This document shows, one piece after another, positions 16,498 to 23,625 of a stretch of 36,772 nucleotides of DNA. Location of the stretch: positions 1 to 36,772 of the IMG/VR virus record IMGVR_UViG_3300043409_000837; one strand, written 5' to 3'. A program made the position numbers and the translations under genes. The stretch's first letter is position 1; every line of letters begins with the position of its first letter. Under the pieces are notes generated by a model. That model made no database searches, was not told the DNA's origin, and saw only the letters and a list, made by a program, of their open reading frames with translations. The DNA comes from a virus.

Positions 16498-16539
16498 GGC
16501 TTGATTCCTTGGAATCCCTGGCGTTCCGCGCCAGTGCGG

Positions 16540-16833
16540 TTATTCGTAAACAAAAGTCAATTCCATCGTGCCTGTAGCCAGAACATACAGGCCACGGCTA
16601 AATCCGATACCGCTATCAGCCCCACTCAACGGATAGTTTTCGCTGGCTTGTGGGGTCAGAAGGCTGATGATTGTGGGATCTGTTGCCGATTGCGTTGCAG
16701 AGTCATGCACCGTCACGCGAGGCGTGGCTGATGCAGAACTACAAAATATGCCCTTAAGTTTTCCAAACCCCACCTTGATCGTGGTCTTGTTTGGCACACT
16801 GGCAGTCACGCTCAACTGATAATAATGGGCCAT
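16540..16833 (-). CDS. Small virion-type protein, paralogue A (97 aa)
   Basis: A beta-rich protein, MAHYYQLSVTASVPNKTTIKVGFGKLKGIFCSS..., with a motif near the middle (VHDSATQS) and GIGFSRGLYVLATGTMELTFVYE at the end. It is clearly related to the next gene upstream (residues line up over almost the whole length). A single Cys sits in the same place in both (KGIFCSSASATP versus KGIMCSTASATP). Function unknown; head-associated is the likely role given its place between portal and scaffold. Confidence 0.72.
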   Translation of the reverse strand: MAHYYQLSVTASVPNKTTIKVGFGKLKGIFCSSASATPRVTVHDSATQSATDPTIISLLTPQASENYPLSGADSGIGFSRGLYVLATGTMELTFVYE

Positions 16834-16841
16834 GTTCGTTC

Positions 16842-17120
16842 CTATTCGTAAATGAACGTGACACCAACGGTGCCGCCGATCACTACATACAAGCCTTTGC
16901 TGAACCAGATCCCACCGTCATCCCCCGTCAGCGCGTACATTGTATGTGCGCCAGGTACAAATTCCGCAATTATCGTTACCGCGTTTGTAGCCGCCGTTGC
17001 TGAGTCATAGACCGCAATCGTGGGCGTGGCAGATGCGGTGCTGCACATGATGCCCTTGAGTTTACCGGCACCAACCTTAATTTGCGTGGTTGCGCTGATG
17101 TTCAGGTAGTTTGAGGCCAT
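16842..17120 (-). CDS. Small virion-type protein, paralogue B (92 aa)
   Basis: This 92-residue protein shares with its downstream neighbour the pattern IKVGxGKLKGIxCSxASATPxxxVxDSAT and the ending GIxFSxGLYVxxxGTxxxTFxYE. The pair is a tandem duplication 8 bases apart. No domain family was recognised. The conserved glycine/Cys core suggests a compact beta-sandwich, possibly a decoration or portal-vertex protein. Confidence 0.72.
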   Translation of the reverse strand: MASNYLNISATTQIKVGAGKLKGIMCSTASATPTIAVYDSATAATNAVTIIAEFVPGAHTMYALTGDDGGIWFSKGLYVVIGGTVGVTFIYE

Positions 17121-17128
17121 GATTTATC

Positions 17129-17491
17129 CTATGCCAAGAAGCGCAATTTGTACAAGGTTCGCAAGTAAAGCTCAATGATATTGTCGATGAGCTGTTGCAA
17201 CGAGGTATCCGACTTGTCCACAACGTCATACCGAGCCGCTTCAATTTCCTTCAACTGGTCTTCCAAGAACTCAATGATGTTGGTGGTTTTCTTAGCCGAC
17301 ATCAGCGCGATTGGGCCAATCAAACCGTGACGGCCTTGGTAGGCTTCGGCAAAATCGTCGGCAACACCTACAACACGTTCGTAGAAGATGTTCAAGGCTA
17401 CATGCTTGGAATAGCTGCGGGTGTTAAGGTGGACACTGTGCGCCACATCCCGCGCCAAGAACAGAAGCCCCATAAAGTCGCTGCACTTCAT
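17129..17491 (-). CDS. DUF5856-like helical protein (Dps/ferritin-like appearance)
   Basis: A 120-residue all-helical protein: MKCSDFMGLLFLARDVAHSVHLNTRSYSKHVALNIFYERVVGVADDFAEAYQGRHG, then EFLEDQLKEIEAARYDVVDKSDTSLQQLIDNIIELY. The His/Glu pattern along the first two helices resembles a four-helix ferritin-like protein. I recall this family as DUF5856 in podoviruses, located next to the portal gene. Metal binding or oxidative protection is possible but not shown. Its ATG overlaps the portal TGA (ATGA). Confidence 0.7.
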   Translation of the reverse strand: MKCSDFMGLLFLARDVAHSVHLNTRSYSKHVALNIFYERVVGVADDFAEAYQGRHGLIGPIALMSAKKTTNIIEFLEDQLKEIEAARYDVVDKSDTSLQQLIDNIIELYLRTLYKLRFLA

Positions 17492-19653
17492 TGCGGCATC
17501 CCTTGTGGTGGCATCATTTCCATCGGCATAGATTGCTCGCGCATGTTTGGCATCAACATGCTTTGCGACTCTATCGCCGCCGCAACCACACCCATTGCAA
17601 TATCCTGAATCTGTTCTTCGCTCATACCGGCCTGCGTTGCCGAGATCCGTTTGGTTTCCGCGTCGTAGGCTTTGACCTCGGCCTCAAACTCTTTGACCTT
17701 CAGCGTCTGGGCTTCCATCGATTGGCTGACGTTTTGCAACATCTGCTGCATCTGTTGCATTTCTTGCCCCATTGCTTGCATCTGCTGGTTGGCCGCTTGC
17801 AGTGCCGGGTCGTCGTCATCCGACAGCAACTTGGGATCAATCGTCTTGGCAAACCGCGCTGCCATCTCCTGCGCCCCCGGCCAGTCCATGTGCTTGATAA
17901 AGAGGTCGCCGGCCACGGCCCACAGTTGCGGGTTGCCTTGCAGCAGTTGGCTCATGGCATCCAACGACTCCTGCCGCTTGGTCATGTAGCTCGGGCCGGT
18001 CGTCACCGCTACGTCGTACTTGCCGACGTTGGGGTTGTAGATCTTCTTGATGACAATGCCCTGCTCGTTCTGAATCTTCCTGACCGGCATCGGCTGCGTC
18101 GGGTCGATCATGGCCTGATCGGTCTCACCGTCCATGCCAATAATGCGGGCGATGCGCTGGGTGTCGTAGATCTTCGGTATCAGATCGACCAATTGCCGCG
18201 TGGCGTACCGGATCGCCCGCGCCAGGTTGTCGACATAGTGGTAGGTGCCGGTGTCGGACTGCTTCTCGCGCGCGAGAATGGCCCGCCCCGACCGTTCGTT
18301 GCTGGTGGCGCCCAGACTGCTATCGTACTGCCCGGTGGAACTCTTGATGTCGTCCGACGCCCCGGCCTTGGCTTGCAGCAGGCCGCTGGAGGCCATCGGC
18401 GGCTGCGCTCGCTGGGGTAGTGGCAACACGCCGCCCTGACCATCGGTCACGTCGGGATTGACCTCCAGATAGGGCCAGTTGTTGATGTTGGCCGTCTTCC
18501 ACTGCTGCTCATAACCCTCAAACTGACCGCCGTAGCCGATAAATGGTGCCTTGGGCGCCAGTGCCAGCATCTCGGCCTCTTGGCTCACCCAGTAGTTGTA
18601 CATCCGTTGGGCGTCTTTGGCATTTCGCACCAGCCCACTGACGTACATCCTGCCGTCTATCTCAAATTCGTTGCCAATTACGCGAATTACGGGGATGTAT
18701 TTGCCCGCCCAATCGCGTTCTTCCAGCACCTCGAAACCGTTAGTTTTGCACCATTTGACCTGCCGAACGTCCACATTTCGGGTCTTTATGGGCTTTAAAC
18801 CCATCAATTCGGCTTGTTTGGCCTCGGGGGAGCCGGCCATTGCGGTGATCCCGCCGTGGTACTGGTGCAGTTTTTTGGCCGTATGCTCAATGTAGAAGTA
18901 TTCCGCGATTCTTACCGTGTCTTGGTTGATCCAGGCGTTCAATTGCCCGTCACCGACGCCATATTGGAGGCTGGACAGGGTTGCGGCGTTAGGAAACTCA
19001 CGTTCGTACTCGTCTGTGGTGAGTTCCTGATTGATAAAACACCATTCAGCGTCAGATCCGCAGGGATCTTGGATTGTTGGATCCATGTAGACGCTAAAAC
19101 TGTCCCGAATACGCCCAATTCGCAGATCCTGCTCGAAACTGTTGTCGTCGTTGTATTCAGTCAGGATGCGAAAGTAACCCTCACCAAACGTCACCTGGTT
19201 GTCGCAGGCAGTGTCATAGGCCACGTCAGCATCCGAGATGTACTCGATGTGGCGCACCAGACCGTTGAATATCTCGGCAACCTCAATGTCGGCCTTGTCG
19301 TCAGCCGGGATGACCTTGCCGCTTGGACGGTTCTGGCGCTGGTCGTTGGTGACTTGCAGCACATGTTGCGGTAGCTTGTTGATGGTCAGGCATGGGCGAG
19401 CGTTGATCGTTTGGCCCTGCACCGAGCCGCGTGTTGCCAGCACGTCGGCAGGCCACTGCCACTGGTTGTCGGGTGAGGCCGCACGAAAGCGCAGGTCGTC
19501 CAGTTCGTCCTCGCGGGAATCCGAGTAGGCCGAGATCGCCATTGTCAGGCGAGTACGCATGGTCGCCAGCATCTCGCCGTTGTCACGGTCGCGCTTGGTG
19601 CCGCCAGAGGCTACTGCCCCGGCTTCGTTGATGCCTGTGTCCTGATAGGCCAC
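17488..19653 (-). CDS. Portal protein, P22 gp1-like
   Basis: A 721-residue portal. The N-terminus (about 30-140) contains the helical RLTMAISAYSDSREDELDDLRF region. A stem domain follows with GEGYFRILTEYND, SFSVYMDPTIQDPCGSDAEW and INQELTTDEYEREFP, all typical of P22-type portals. The C-terminal ~90 residues form a long Gln/Met-rich coiled coil (QQMQAMGQEMQQMQQMLQNVSQSM), like the P22 portal barrel that projects into the head. It should form the dodecameric DNA channel and dock the terminase. The start is GTG, overlapping the upstream TAG (TAGTG). Start GTG and coupling to the tiny upstream gene may tune its low copy number. Confidence 0.92.
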   Translation of the reverse strand: MAYQDTGINEAGAVASGGTKRDRDNGEMLATMRTRLTMAISAYSDSREDELDDLRFRAASPDNQWQWPADVLATRGSVQGQTINARPCLTINKLPQHVLQVTNDQRQNRPSGKVIPADDKADIEVAEIFNGLVRHIEYISDADVAYDTACDNQVTFGEGYFRILTEYNDDNSFEQDLRIGRIRDSFSVYMDPTIQDPCGSDAEWCFINQELTTDEYEREFPNAATLSSLQYGVGDGQLNAWINQDTVRIAEYFYIEHTAKKLHQYHGGITAMAGSPEAKQAELMGLKPIKTRNVDVRQVKWCKTNGFEVLEERDWAGKYIPVIRVIGNEFEIDGRMYVSGLVRNAKDAQRMYNYWVSQEAEMLALAPKAPFIGYGGQFEGYEQQWKTANINNWPYLEVNPDVTDGQGGVLPLPQRAQPPMASSGLLQAKAGASDDIKSSTGQYDSSLGATSNERSGRAILAREKQSDTGTYHYVDNLARAIRYATRQLVDLIPKIYDTQRIARIIGMDGETDQAMIDPTQPMPVRKIQNEQGIVIKKIYNPNVGKYDVAVTTGPSYMTKRQESLDAMSQLLQGNPQLWAVAGDLFIKHMDWPGAQEMAARFAKTIDPKLLSDDDDPALQAANQQMQAMGQEMQQMQQMLQNVSQSMEAQTLKVKEFEAEVKAYDAETKRISATQAGMSEEQIQDIAMGVVAAAIESQSMLMPNMREQSMPMEMMPPQGMPQ

Positions 19654-19781
19654 TATTTTTTTGCCTTGCGTTTGACTGCGTAGGCAATGGCAACGGCCTG
19701 CTTCACCGGCTTGCCAGCGGCAACTTCGGCCTTGATGTTCTTGCGGAAGGCGGCAGGAGATTTTGACTTAACGAGGGGCAT
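19653..19781 (-). CDS. Tiny basic protein (42 aa)
   Basis: A short minus-strand gene, MPLVKSKSPAAFRKNIKAEV followed by AAGKPVKQAVAIAYAVKRKAKK. It is Lys-rich with one amphipathic helix. I recall very similar 40-45 residue proteins beside portal or terminase genes in many phages. It lies 2 bases after the DUF6321-like gene and overlaps the portal GTG by one base. Function unknown; binding to DNA or to the terminase-portal complex is a guess. Confidence 0.72.
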   Translation of the reverse strand: MPLVKSKSPAAFRKNIKAEVAAGKPVKQAVAIAYAVKRKAKK

Positions 19782-19783
19782 AA

Positions 19784-20041
19784 TCAGCACTTCCATCGTT
19801 TAAGAGAGGCTTTTGCACGTTCAGCGGGGCCGCTGGCGTTCCTGACTACCCCCGACATGCGGGCGCAGAATGACGCTTTGCGCCCTTTGTCGGCTGCGGT
19901 CTTGGGACTAGGCGCCGGCGGCTTCAAGTTGCTGCCGGTGGCTGCGTTGTACTTGGCTCTTCCCTTGGCGGTCAGGCCAGCGCCCTTGCTAACGGGGAGC
20001 TTCTCGCCTCGACCCACAGCTAGAGACACGCTTTTCTTCAC
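19784..20041 (-). CDS. Small basic DUF6321-like protein (85 aa)
   Basis: An 85-residue protein with a strong conserved-looking body: SLAVGRGEKLPVSKGAGLTAKGRAKYN, then KTAADKGRKASFCARMSGVV and ERAKASLKRWKC. Very rich in Lys/Arg/Gly. I recognise this as a widespread phage small protein (DUF6321-like, named from memory). It starts with GTG immediately after the large terminase TAG. Position between terminase and portal suggests a packaging accessory role. Confidence 0.75.
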   Translation of the reverse strand: MKKSVSLAVGRGEKLPVSKGAGLTAKGRAKYNAATGSNLKPPAPSPKTAADKGRKASFCARMSGVVRNASGPAERAKASLKRWKC

Positions 20042-21565
20042 CTAACTACCCATCCAAGAGTTGGTTACGCTGGCGTGAGATGACGCGGTGCGTTTGGCTG
20101 GCTCCCGATACTCGCGGTGCGCGACGGGGAAGGCAAACGTCACCGCCAGCGCATCAGCGGCATCGGGTGAGGCTAGACCTCTACTACGCATTTCCTTCTT
20201 TCCTTCAAGGAAAATCGTGCCGCTACTGTTGGGCTTTTTCATGGGGCCAACCAGATCAGCCTTTAGCTGACGGTCGGTAGGAATGGATGCTGTCTTCAAC
20301 CAATCCTTCATCAAGCCCCACATCTCAGCCCGCTTGTTGCCCCACATAATGGCGTTCTTGGCCTTCCAGCCAAAGTTTACCCCACGCACCTTGTATCGCT
20401 GTTCTGTCAGCCTGTCAAGTATTCCGTATCCGAGGCCACCTTCGTCGATAACGGACAGGATCGGCTTGTACTCCTCAATGGCGTCGATCACCCGTCCGAC
20501 GATGGTCATGGTGTCCTCGCCCGAATAGCGTTTGATGGCGATGACGTCCCGCCCTTGGCGCACCACCAGCACGGTCGAGTCAGCGCCGCCGCGCGCGGGG
20601 TCTATCCCCAGCACAATCGGTGCCGTGGTGTCCTTCCACCGCTCCCTTTGCATTGCGTCCTCGACCAGCAGCGGCTTGATGAACTGATCCTCGCCCGCAT
20701 CTGGAAACTCACCATACACCTCGACCTTCGCCTGTGGCGAATCTTCGCCGTATTCCGCAATGATCTGCTCATAGACCTGTTTGTCGGTGTCCTCCACCGT
20801 CCTTGCGTCTACACTACGGGTGTTCCAAAACGCCCGTTTGGCGTGGAAGCACTCGAAAAAGTACCCTTCGTTGCGCCGGGGGTTGCTGAAGGCAAACCAG
20901 TACCTATCGGGTGTGTTCTCGGTGAAGAACCCGGCGCCGACCTCCCATATAGGATTAGGTATGCCGGAGGACTCATCAAAGATGAGCATCATGCCGTCCT
21001 GGTTGTGCACACCCGCGTAGCTGTCAGGGTTCTCGGCCGACCACAGCTTGCCCTCGGCGGCCCAGTAGCGCGTGCCTTTCTTCAGATCCCGCTCGACCAA
21101 CTCACATAGCCACGCCGCCGGCACCAGCTTGGTTGCGCTGATCTCGAACCAGTGGTTGTTGATGGTCATCGCCGACCACTTGGTCAGCTCGGCCCAGGTC
21201 ACCGAGCGTAGCTGGCTCTCCGAGTTGGCGCTGATGATGACGCTTGCGCCGATGCGGGTGGTCAGCATCCACAGCACCAGCCAACTGACCAAGGCTGACT
21301 TGCCGATCCCTCGCCCAGATGACACCGCCTCCCGCAGGGTGTCCATCTGGATCTTGCCTTTGTTGTTATCTATATGTTGCTTGATGTCGCGCAGGACTTC
21401 CCGCTGCCACTTGCGCGGGCCTTTGAACTTGTGCAGCGGGGTGTTCTTCTGGCCCCAGGGGAAGGCAAAGAGCACGAACGCCTCGGGGTCGTCGGCCAGC
21501 GCGGGCGACCACAGTTCGACCATTAACTTTGTTTCCTCGTCCGAGGAATAAATTGGTACCTGCAC
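20042..21565 (-). CDS. terL: Terminase large subunit
   Basis: A 507-residue packaging motor. ATPase: Walker A SGRGIGKS at 83-90, Walker B MLIFDE at 193-198, followed by a coupling region (FAFSNPRR at 225-231). Nuclease: RNase H-like acidic residues at Asp322 (GIDPARGGAD), Asp374 (VIDEGG) and Asp468/Asp471 (SPDAADAL). Together with the small subunit it should cut concatemers and pump DNA through the portal, most likely by headful packaging as in P22. The start is GTG at 21563-21565, overlapping the stop of an HNH gene (TAGTG). The HNH gene therefore separates terS and terL but keeps coupling to terL. Confidence 0.95.
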   Translation of the reverse strand: MQVPIYSSDEETKLMVELWSPALADDPEAFVLFAFPWGQKNTPLHKFKGPRKWQREVLRDIKQHIDNNKGKIQMDTLREAVSSGRGIGKSALVSWLVLWMLTTRIGASVIISANSESQLRSVTWAELTKWSAMTINNHWFEISATKLVPAAWLCELVERDLKKGTRYWAAEGKLWSAENPDSYAGVHNQDGMMLIFDESSGIPNPIWEVGAGFFTENTPDRYWFAFSNPRRNEGYFFECFHAKRAFWNTRSVDARTVEDTDKQVYEQIIAEYGEDSPQAKVEVYGEFPDAGEDQFIKPLLVEDAMQRERWKDTTAPIVLGIDPARGGADSTVLVVRQGRDVIAIKRYSGEDTMTIVGRVIDAIEEYKPILSVIDEGGLGYGILDRLTEQRYKVRGVNFGWKAKNAIMWGNKRAEMWGLMKDWLKTASIPTDRQLKADLVGPMKKPNSSGTIFLEGKKEMRSRGLASPDAADALAVTFAFPVAHREYREPAKRTASSHASVTNSWMGS

Positions 21566-22074
21566 TATGTGTCCAAGGGGCGGGTAGGGTGCAGTTCGCG
21601 TACGGCAGCGAGGTATACCTGGCTTGCAACCGTTGCGTCGTCAAACAAGCCTAAAAAATGGTATTTACAGTTAGCCATTATTTGGGCTTGCCATTTGCCA
21701 TTCTTACCATTCCAAGTAACACCCCTGTACCCCGACGTATTTTTGCGCGAAGGGCTGCTATTGTGAACATTCTCACTACGAGTAACCAACCGCAAATTAG
21801 CTAACCTGTTGTTGGCGGGATTTCTATCTATGTGGTCTACTTGCGCCGAAGGTAGCGCGCCGTATCCATACAACCACGCTAAATGATGCGCGTAATATTT
21901 TTTAGACGCTAACTGAATTATTAGGTATTTGTCTTTGCGCGCATACCCTGCGGGGCTATTAGGTACGGCGCGGTGGCAACGCCCGCGTTTTTGCGCGTTT
22001 GTAAACACGCCGGTTGCCGGGTCGTAATGCAAGAGTTCTTTAAGCTGCACTTGCGTTAGAATGTTGGTAGCCAT
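21565..22074 (-). CDS. HNH-AP2 homing endonuclease between terS and terL
   Basis: A 169-residue protein. An HNH nuclease spans about 60-98 (YYAHHLAWLYGYG, QVDHIDRNPANNRLANLRLVT, with Asp80-His81, Asn89 and Asn93). A full AP2 DNA-binding domain follows at about 114-162 (SGYRGVTWNGKNGKWQAQI...GLFDDATVASQVY). HNH plus AP2 is a common phage homing endonuclease. I chose the ATG at 22072-22074 over one 15 bases upstream because GAGGA is well placed before it. It overlaps the 3' end of terS and its TAG overlaps the terL GTG. Confidence 0.9.
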   Translation of the reverse strand: MATNILTQVQLKELLHYDPATGVFTNAQKRGRCHRAVPNSPAGYARKDKYLIIQLASKKYYAHHLAWLYGYGALPSAQVDHIDRNPANNRLANLRLVTRSENVHNSSPSRKNTSGYRGVTWNGKNGKWQAQIMANCKYHFLGLFDDATVASQVYLAAVRELHPTRPLDT

Positions 22075-22534
22075 GCGATGTGTCCTCATCGTTATTGGTA
22101 AGAAGCCCTCGACCGTTGATGCGTTCGGGGGCTTCGTCTATTGTAACACTGCCTTCGATCACCCTTGCGCGGGCTTGTTCCAGCGCCGTGATGACGCTGA
22201 TCTTCTGGTACACGTCCACACTGATCTCCTGCCGTGCTGTCCAGCCATGCACATGCTGGAGGATCGCCAGGCTCGCCTTGGCGTCGCCTGCTTCAGACGC
22301 CTCGTTCAGACGCTGCGCTGCGCGCAGTTCGTTGTCGGCCTTGCCCTTCTGCGCCGCCAGCTCGGCCAATGGGTCAAATTGGCACAATTGCCGGTACTCC
22401 AAAGGCAGCATCCCTGACGCCAGTGCCAGTGAATCTCCTTTCAACCCTAAAGATGCTGCTTTGTATATGGAGTCCAGACGCGCCTCTGTCGCCTGAAGTC
22501 TAGGTCGGATCGCTAACGGCAGTGAGCGGAACAT
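22040..22534 (-). CDS. terS: Terminase small subunit
   Basis: A 164-residue protein, first gene of the leftward late operon. Helical N-terminus with PRLQATEARLDSIYKAASLGLKGDSLALASGMLPLEYRQL, where LGLKGDSLALASGM resembles the helix-turn-helix of small terminases. A central helical region follows (ADNELRAAQRLNEASEAGDAKASLAILQHVHGWTAR), then a segment with EISVDVYQKISVI. It recognises pac and feeds the large subunit. The last ~15 residues overlap the HNH gene start and may have been rewritten when that gene was inserted. A predicted promoter places transcription start at the ATG itself. Confidence 0.82.
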   Translation of the reverse strand: MFRSLPLAIRPRLQATEARLDSIYKAASLGLKGDSLALASGMLPLEYRQLCQFDPLAELAAQKGKADNELRAAQRLNEASEAGDAKASLAILQHVHGWTARQEISVDVYQKISVITALEQARARVIEGSVTIDEAPERINGRGLLTNNDEDTSHGYQHSNASAA

Positions 22535-22540
22535 GGCTGC

Positions 22541-22570
22541 GTTATACCACGGACTTAAACGCGGTGTCCA
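22541..22570 (-). promoter_or_regulatory. Candidate sigma-70 promoter of the late operon
   Basis: On the minus strand TGGACA (5 of 6 to TTGACA) and TATAAC (5 of 6 to TATAAT) are separated by 18 bases. The expected start, 7 bases on, is the A of the terS ATG, implying a leaderless message; no Shine-Dalgarno sequence precedes terS. Confidence 0.45.
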
Positions 22571-22717
22571 TTTGGCCTATTTGGCCTATGTAAGCCTTTG
22601 GCTTGCAAGAGAAAGTTAAAAATAAAAATTGTTCGTGGGGGCTACCCTGACCGACACGGCCGAGCCAAGGCCCTAGCCCCCCATGCTGCGCTGCAACAAA
22701 GCTCGATGCTCGATGCC

Positions 22718-23009
22718 TGGTGGCCGGCCAGCACGGCCACCGGCCACCGGCCACCGGCCAGCACGGCCACCGGCCACCGGCCACCTCGATGTCGGCCAGG
22801 TGGCCACCGGCCACCGGCCACCTCGATGTCGGCCAGGTGGCCACCTCGATGTCGGCCAGGTGGCCAGGTGGCCAGGTGGATGTCGGCCAGGTGGCCACCT
22901 CGATGTCGGCCAGGTGGCCAGGTGGCCAGGTGGATGTCGGCCAGGTGGCCAGGTGGCCAGGTGGATGTCGGCCAGGTGGCCACCTCGATGTCGGCCAGGT
23001 GGCCAGCAC
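22718..23009. repeat. GGCC-rich two-level tandem array with eight perfect 19-mers
   Basis: Eight identical copies of GATGTCGGCCAGGTGGCCA begin at 22788, 22825, 22848, 22879, 22902, 22933, 22964 and 22987. Linkers are CCTC (period 23), GGTGGCCAGGTG (period 31) or an 18-base CCGGCCA-type linker (period 37). The left third (22718-22787) is made of GGCCACC heptamers and GGCCAGCAC, which returns at 23001. CCTC-linked units place GGCCACCT and AGGTGGCC as inverted arms, so hairpins can form. The absence of stops in several frames comes from the repeat, so this is not read as coding. It lies between terS and the early genes: pac, origin or structural role are all possible. Confidence 0.92.
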
Positions 23010-23010
23010 A

Positions 23011-23256
23011 TTGACAATATTGCCTAGGCAATAGGCAATGGTCATTTATAGGCAATCTAGGCAATATAGTTAGGCCGGAAAAGTCGCGCCGCAAACGCAG
23101 CCGTGTCGCCCGCCTGTACATCTACTTGTATAATTATCCCCAATTTTGAAGGTACTACTTATTTGACAATATTGCCCTTTTGCCATGTTTCCCCCTATGA
23201 CGCGCGCCAATATCGCGATAGCCAATCATGGGCAATTTAGCGCGATTATGGGCAAT
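23011..23256. other. Candidate origin/operator region with GGCAAT repeats and palindromes
   Basis: Eight GGCAAT hexamers in either orientation lie at 23019, 23027, 23034, 23051, 23060, 23171, 23231 and 23251. The first two form the perfect palindrome ATTGCCTAGGCAAT. TTGACAATATTGCC is present twice, 152 bases apart (23011 and 23163). TATCGCGATA is a further palindrome at 23211. TTATCCCCA (23134-23142) is one base away from a DnaA box and overlaps a perfect TATAAT (23129-23134). The patch is AT-rich beside a very GC-rich array and sits where transcription diverges. That fits a replication origin, operators for an early regulator, or both. Confidence 0.55.
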
Positions 23257-23269
23257 GGAAATAAATCCC

Positions 23270-23298
23270 TTGTAATGTGAATCTAGCTATGCTGTAAT
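23270..23298 (+). promoter_or_regulatory. Candidate early rightward promoter
   Basis: TTGTAA (4 of 6) and TGTAAT (5 of 6) are separated by 17 bases, with a TGC just before the -10 that could act as an extended -10. The start would fall near 23305, just ahead of the first stem-loop leader of the early operon. Confidence 0.5.
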
Positions 23299-23310
23299 CA
23301 GATTGTTCCA

Positions 23311-23362
23311 TCCATGCGCGCAAGCCCGCGCGCATGCTCATACAGTAGAGGACAGTACACTC
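23311..23362 (+). promoter_or_regulatory. Stem-loop leader, copy 1
   Basis: ATGCGCGC and GCGCGCAT (23314-23335) form a perfect 8-base-pair stem with a 6-base loop. Then come a CTCATACAGTA block and the ribosome site AGAGGACAGTACACTC before the ATG at 23363. The whole block, through the first codons ATGCAAG, is nearly repeated before the gene at 23626. Confidence 0.75.
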
Positions 23363-23548
23363 ATGCAAGCATATTTCAACGGATTGGAAGTTAGCTTGGC
23401 TACCGCTCGCAACGTTGTCGTCAATGCCTACCAAGATCAAGGCGGGGACAAGGACAATATAGAGCTTATATTCGCAAGCGCATTGCATGCCTACGGTGAG
23501 GAACAGCGCGACATGCTGACCGAATATGGGATTGAGATCGTTGTCTAG
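23363..23548 (+). CDS. Small early protein of unknown function (61 aa)
   Basis: An acidic, helical 61-residue protein (MQAYFNGLEVSLATARNVVV...EEQRDMLTEYGIEIVV). First gene of the rightward early operon. The ATG at 23363 was chosen over an upstream in-frame one because it is preceded by AGAGGACA and by the stem-loop leader that also precedes the next gene. No family recognised. As first early gene, a host-takeover or regulatory role is conceivable but unsupported. Confidence 0.7.
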   Translation: MQAYFNGLEVSLATARNVVVNAYQDQGGDKDNIELIFASALHAYGEEQRDMLTEYGIEIVV

Positions 23549-23570
23549 CCGTTAGCGTCAATAACTAGCA

Positions 23571-23625
23571 GTTCCATGCGCGCCATGTCGGCGCGCATGC
23601 TCATACAGTAAAGGACACTACACTC
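23571..23625 (+). promoter_or_regulatory. Stem-loop leader, copy 2
   Basis: ATGCGCGC (23576-23583), a 7-base loop and GCGCGCAT (23591-23598) repeat the stem of copy 1. The following CTCATACAGTA and AAAGGACACTACACTC are almost identical to copy 1. The conserved stem with a different loop suggests that pairing matters. Confidence 0.75.

Noticed and set aside
17491-18420. 309-residue plus-strand frame opposite the portal gene
   Set aside because: His/Leu/Arg-biased shadow of the portal coding strand with no ribosome site.
22718-23009. CRISPR-like array
   Set aside because: The linkers are themselves repeats (CCTC or GGTGGCCAGGTG), not unique spacers, and there are no cas genes.
22542-23045. 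Long open frames on both strands across the GGCC array
   Set aside because: They arise because the repeat units contain no stops in most frames. The products are repetitive (Trp-Pro-Gly-His type), have no ribosome site and conflict with one another.
23163-23191. Strong promoter at the second TTGACAATATTGCC
   Set aside because: The -35 is perfect but no fair -10 lies at 16-18 bases, so it is listed as part of the repeat region only.
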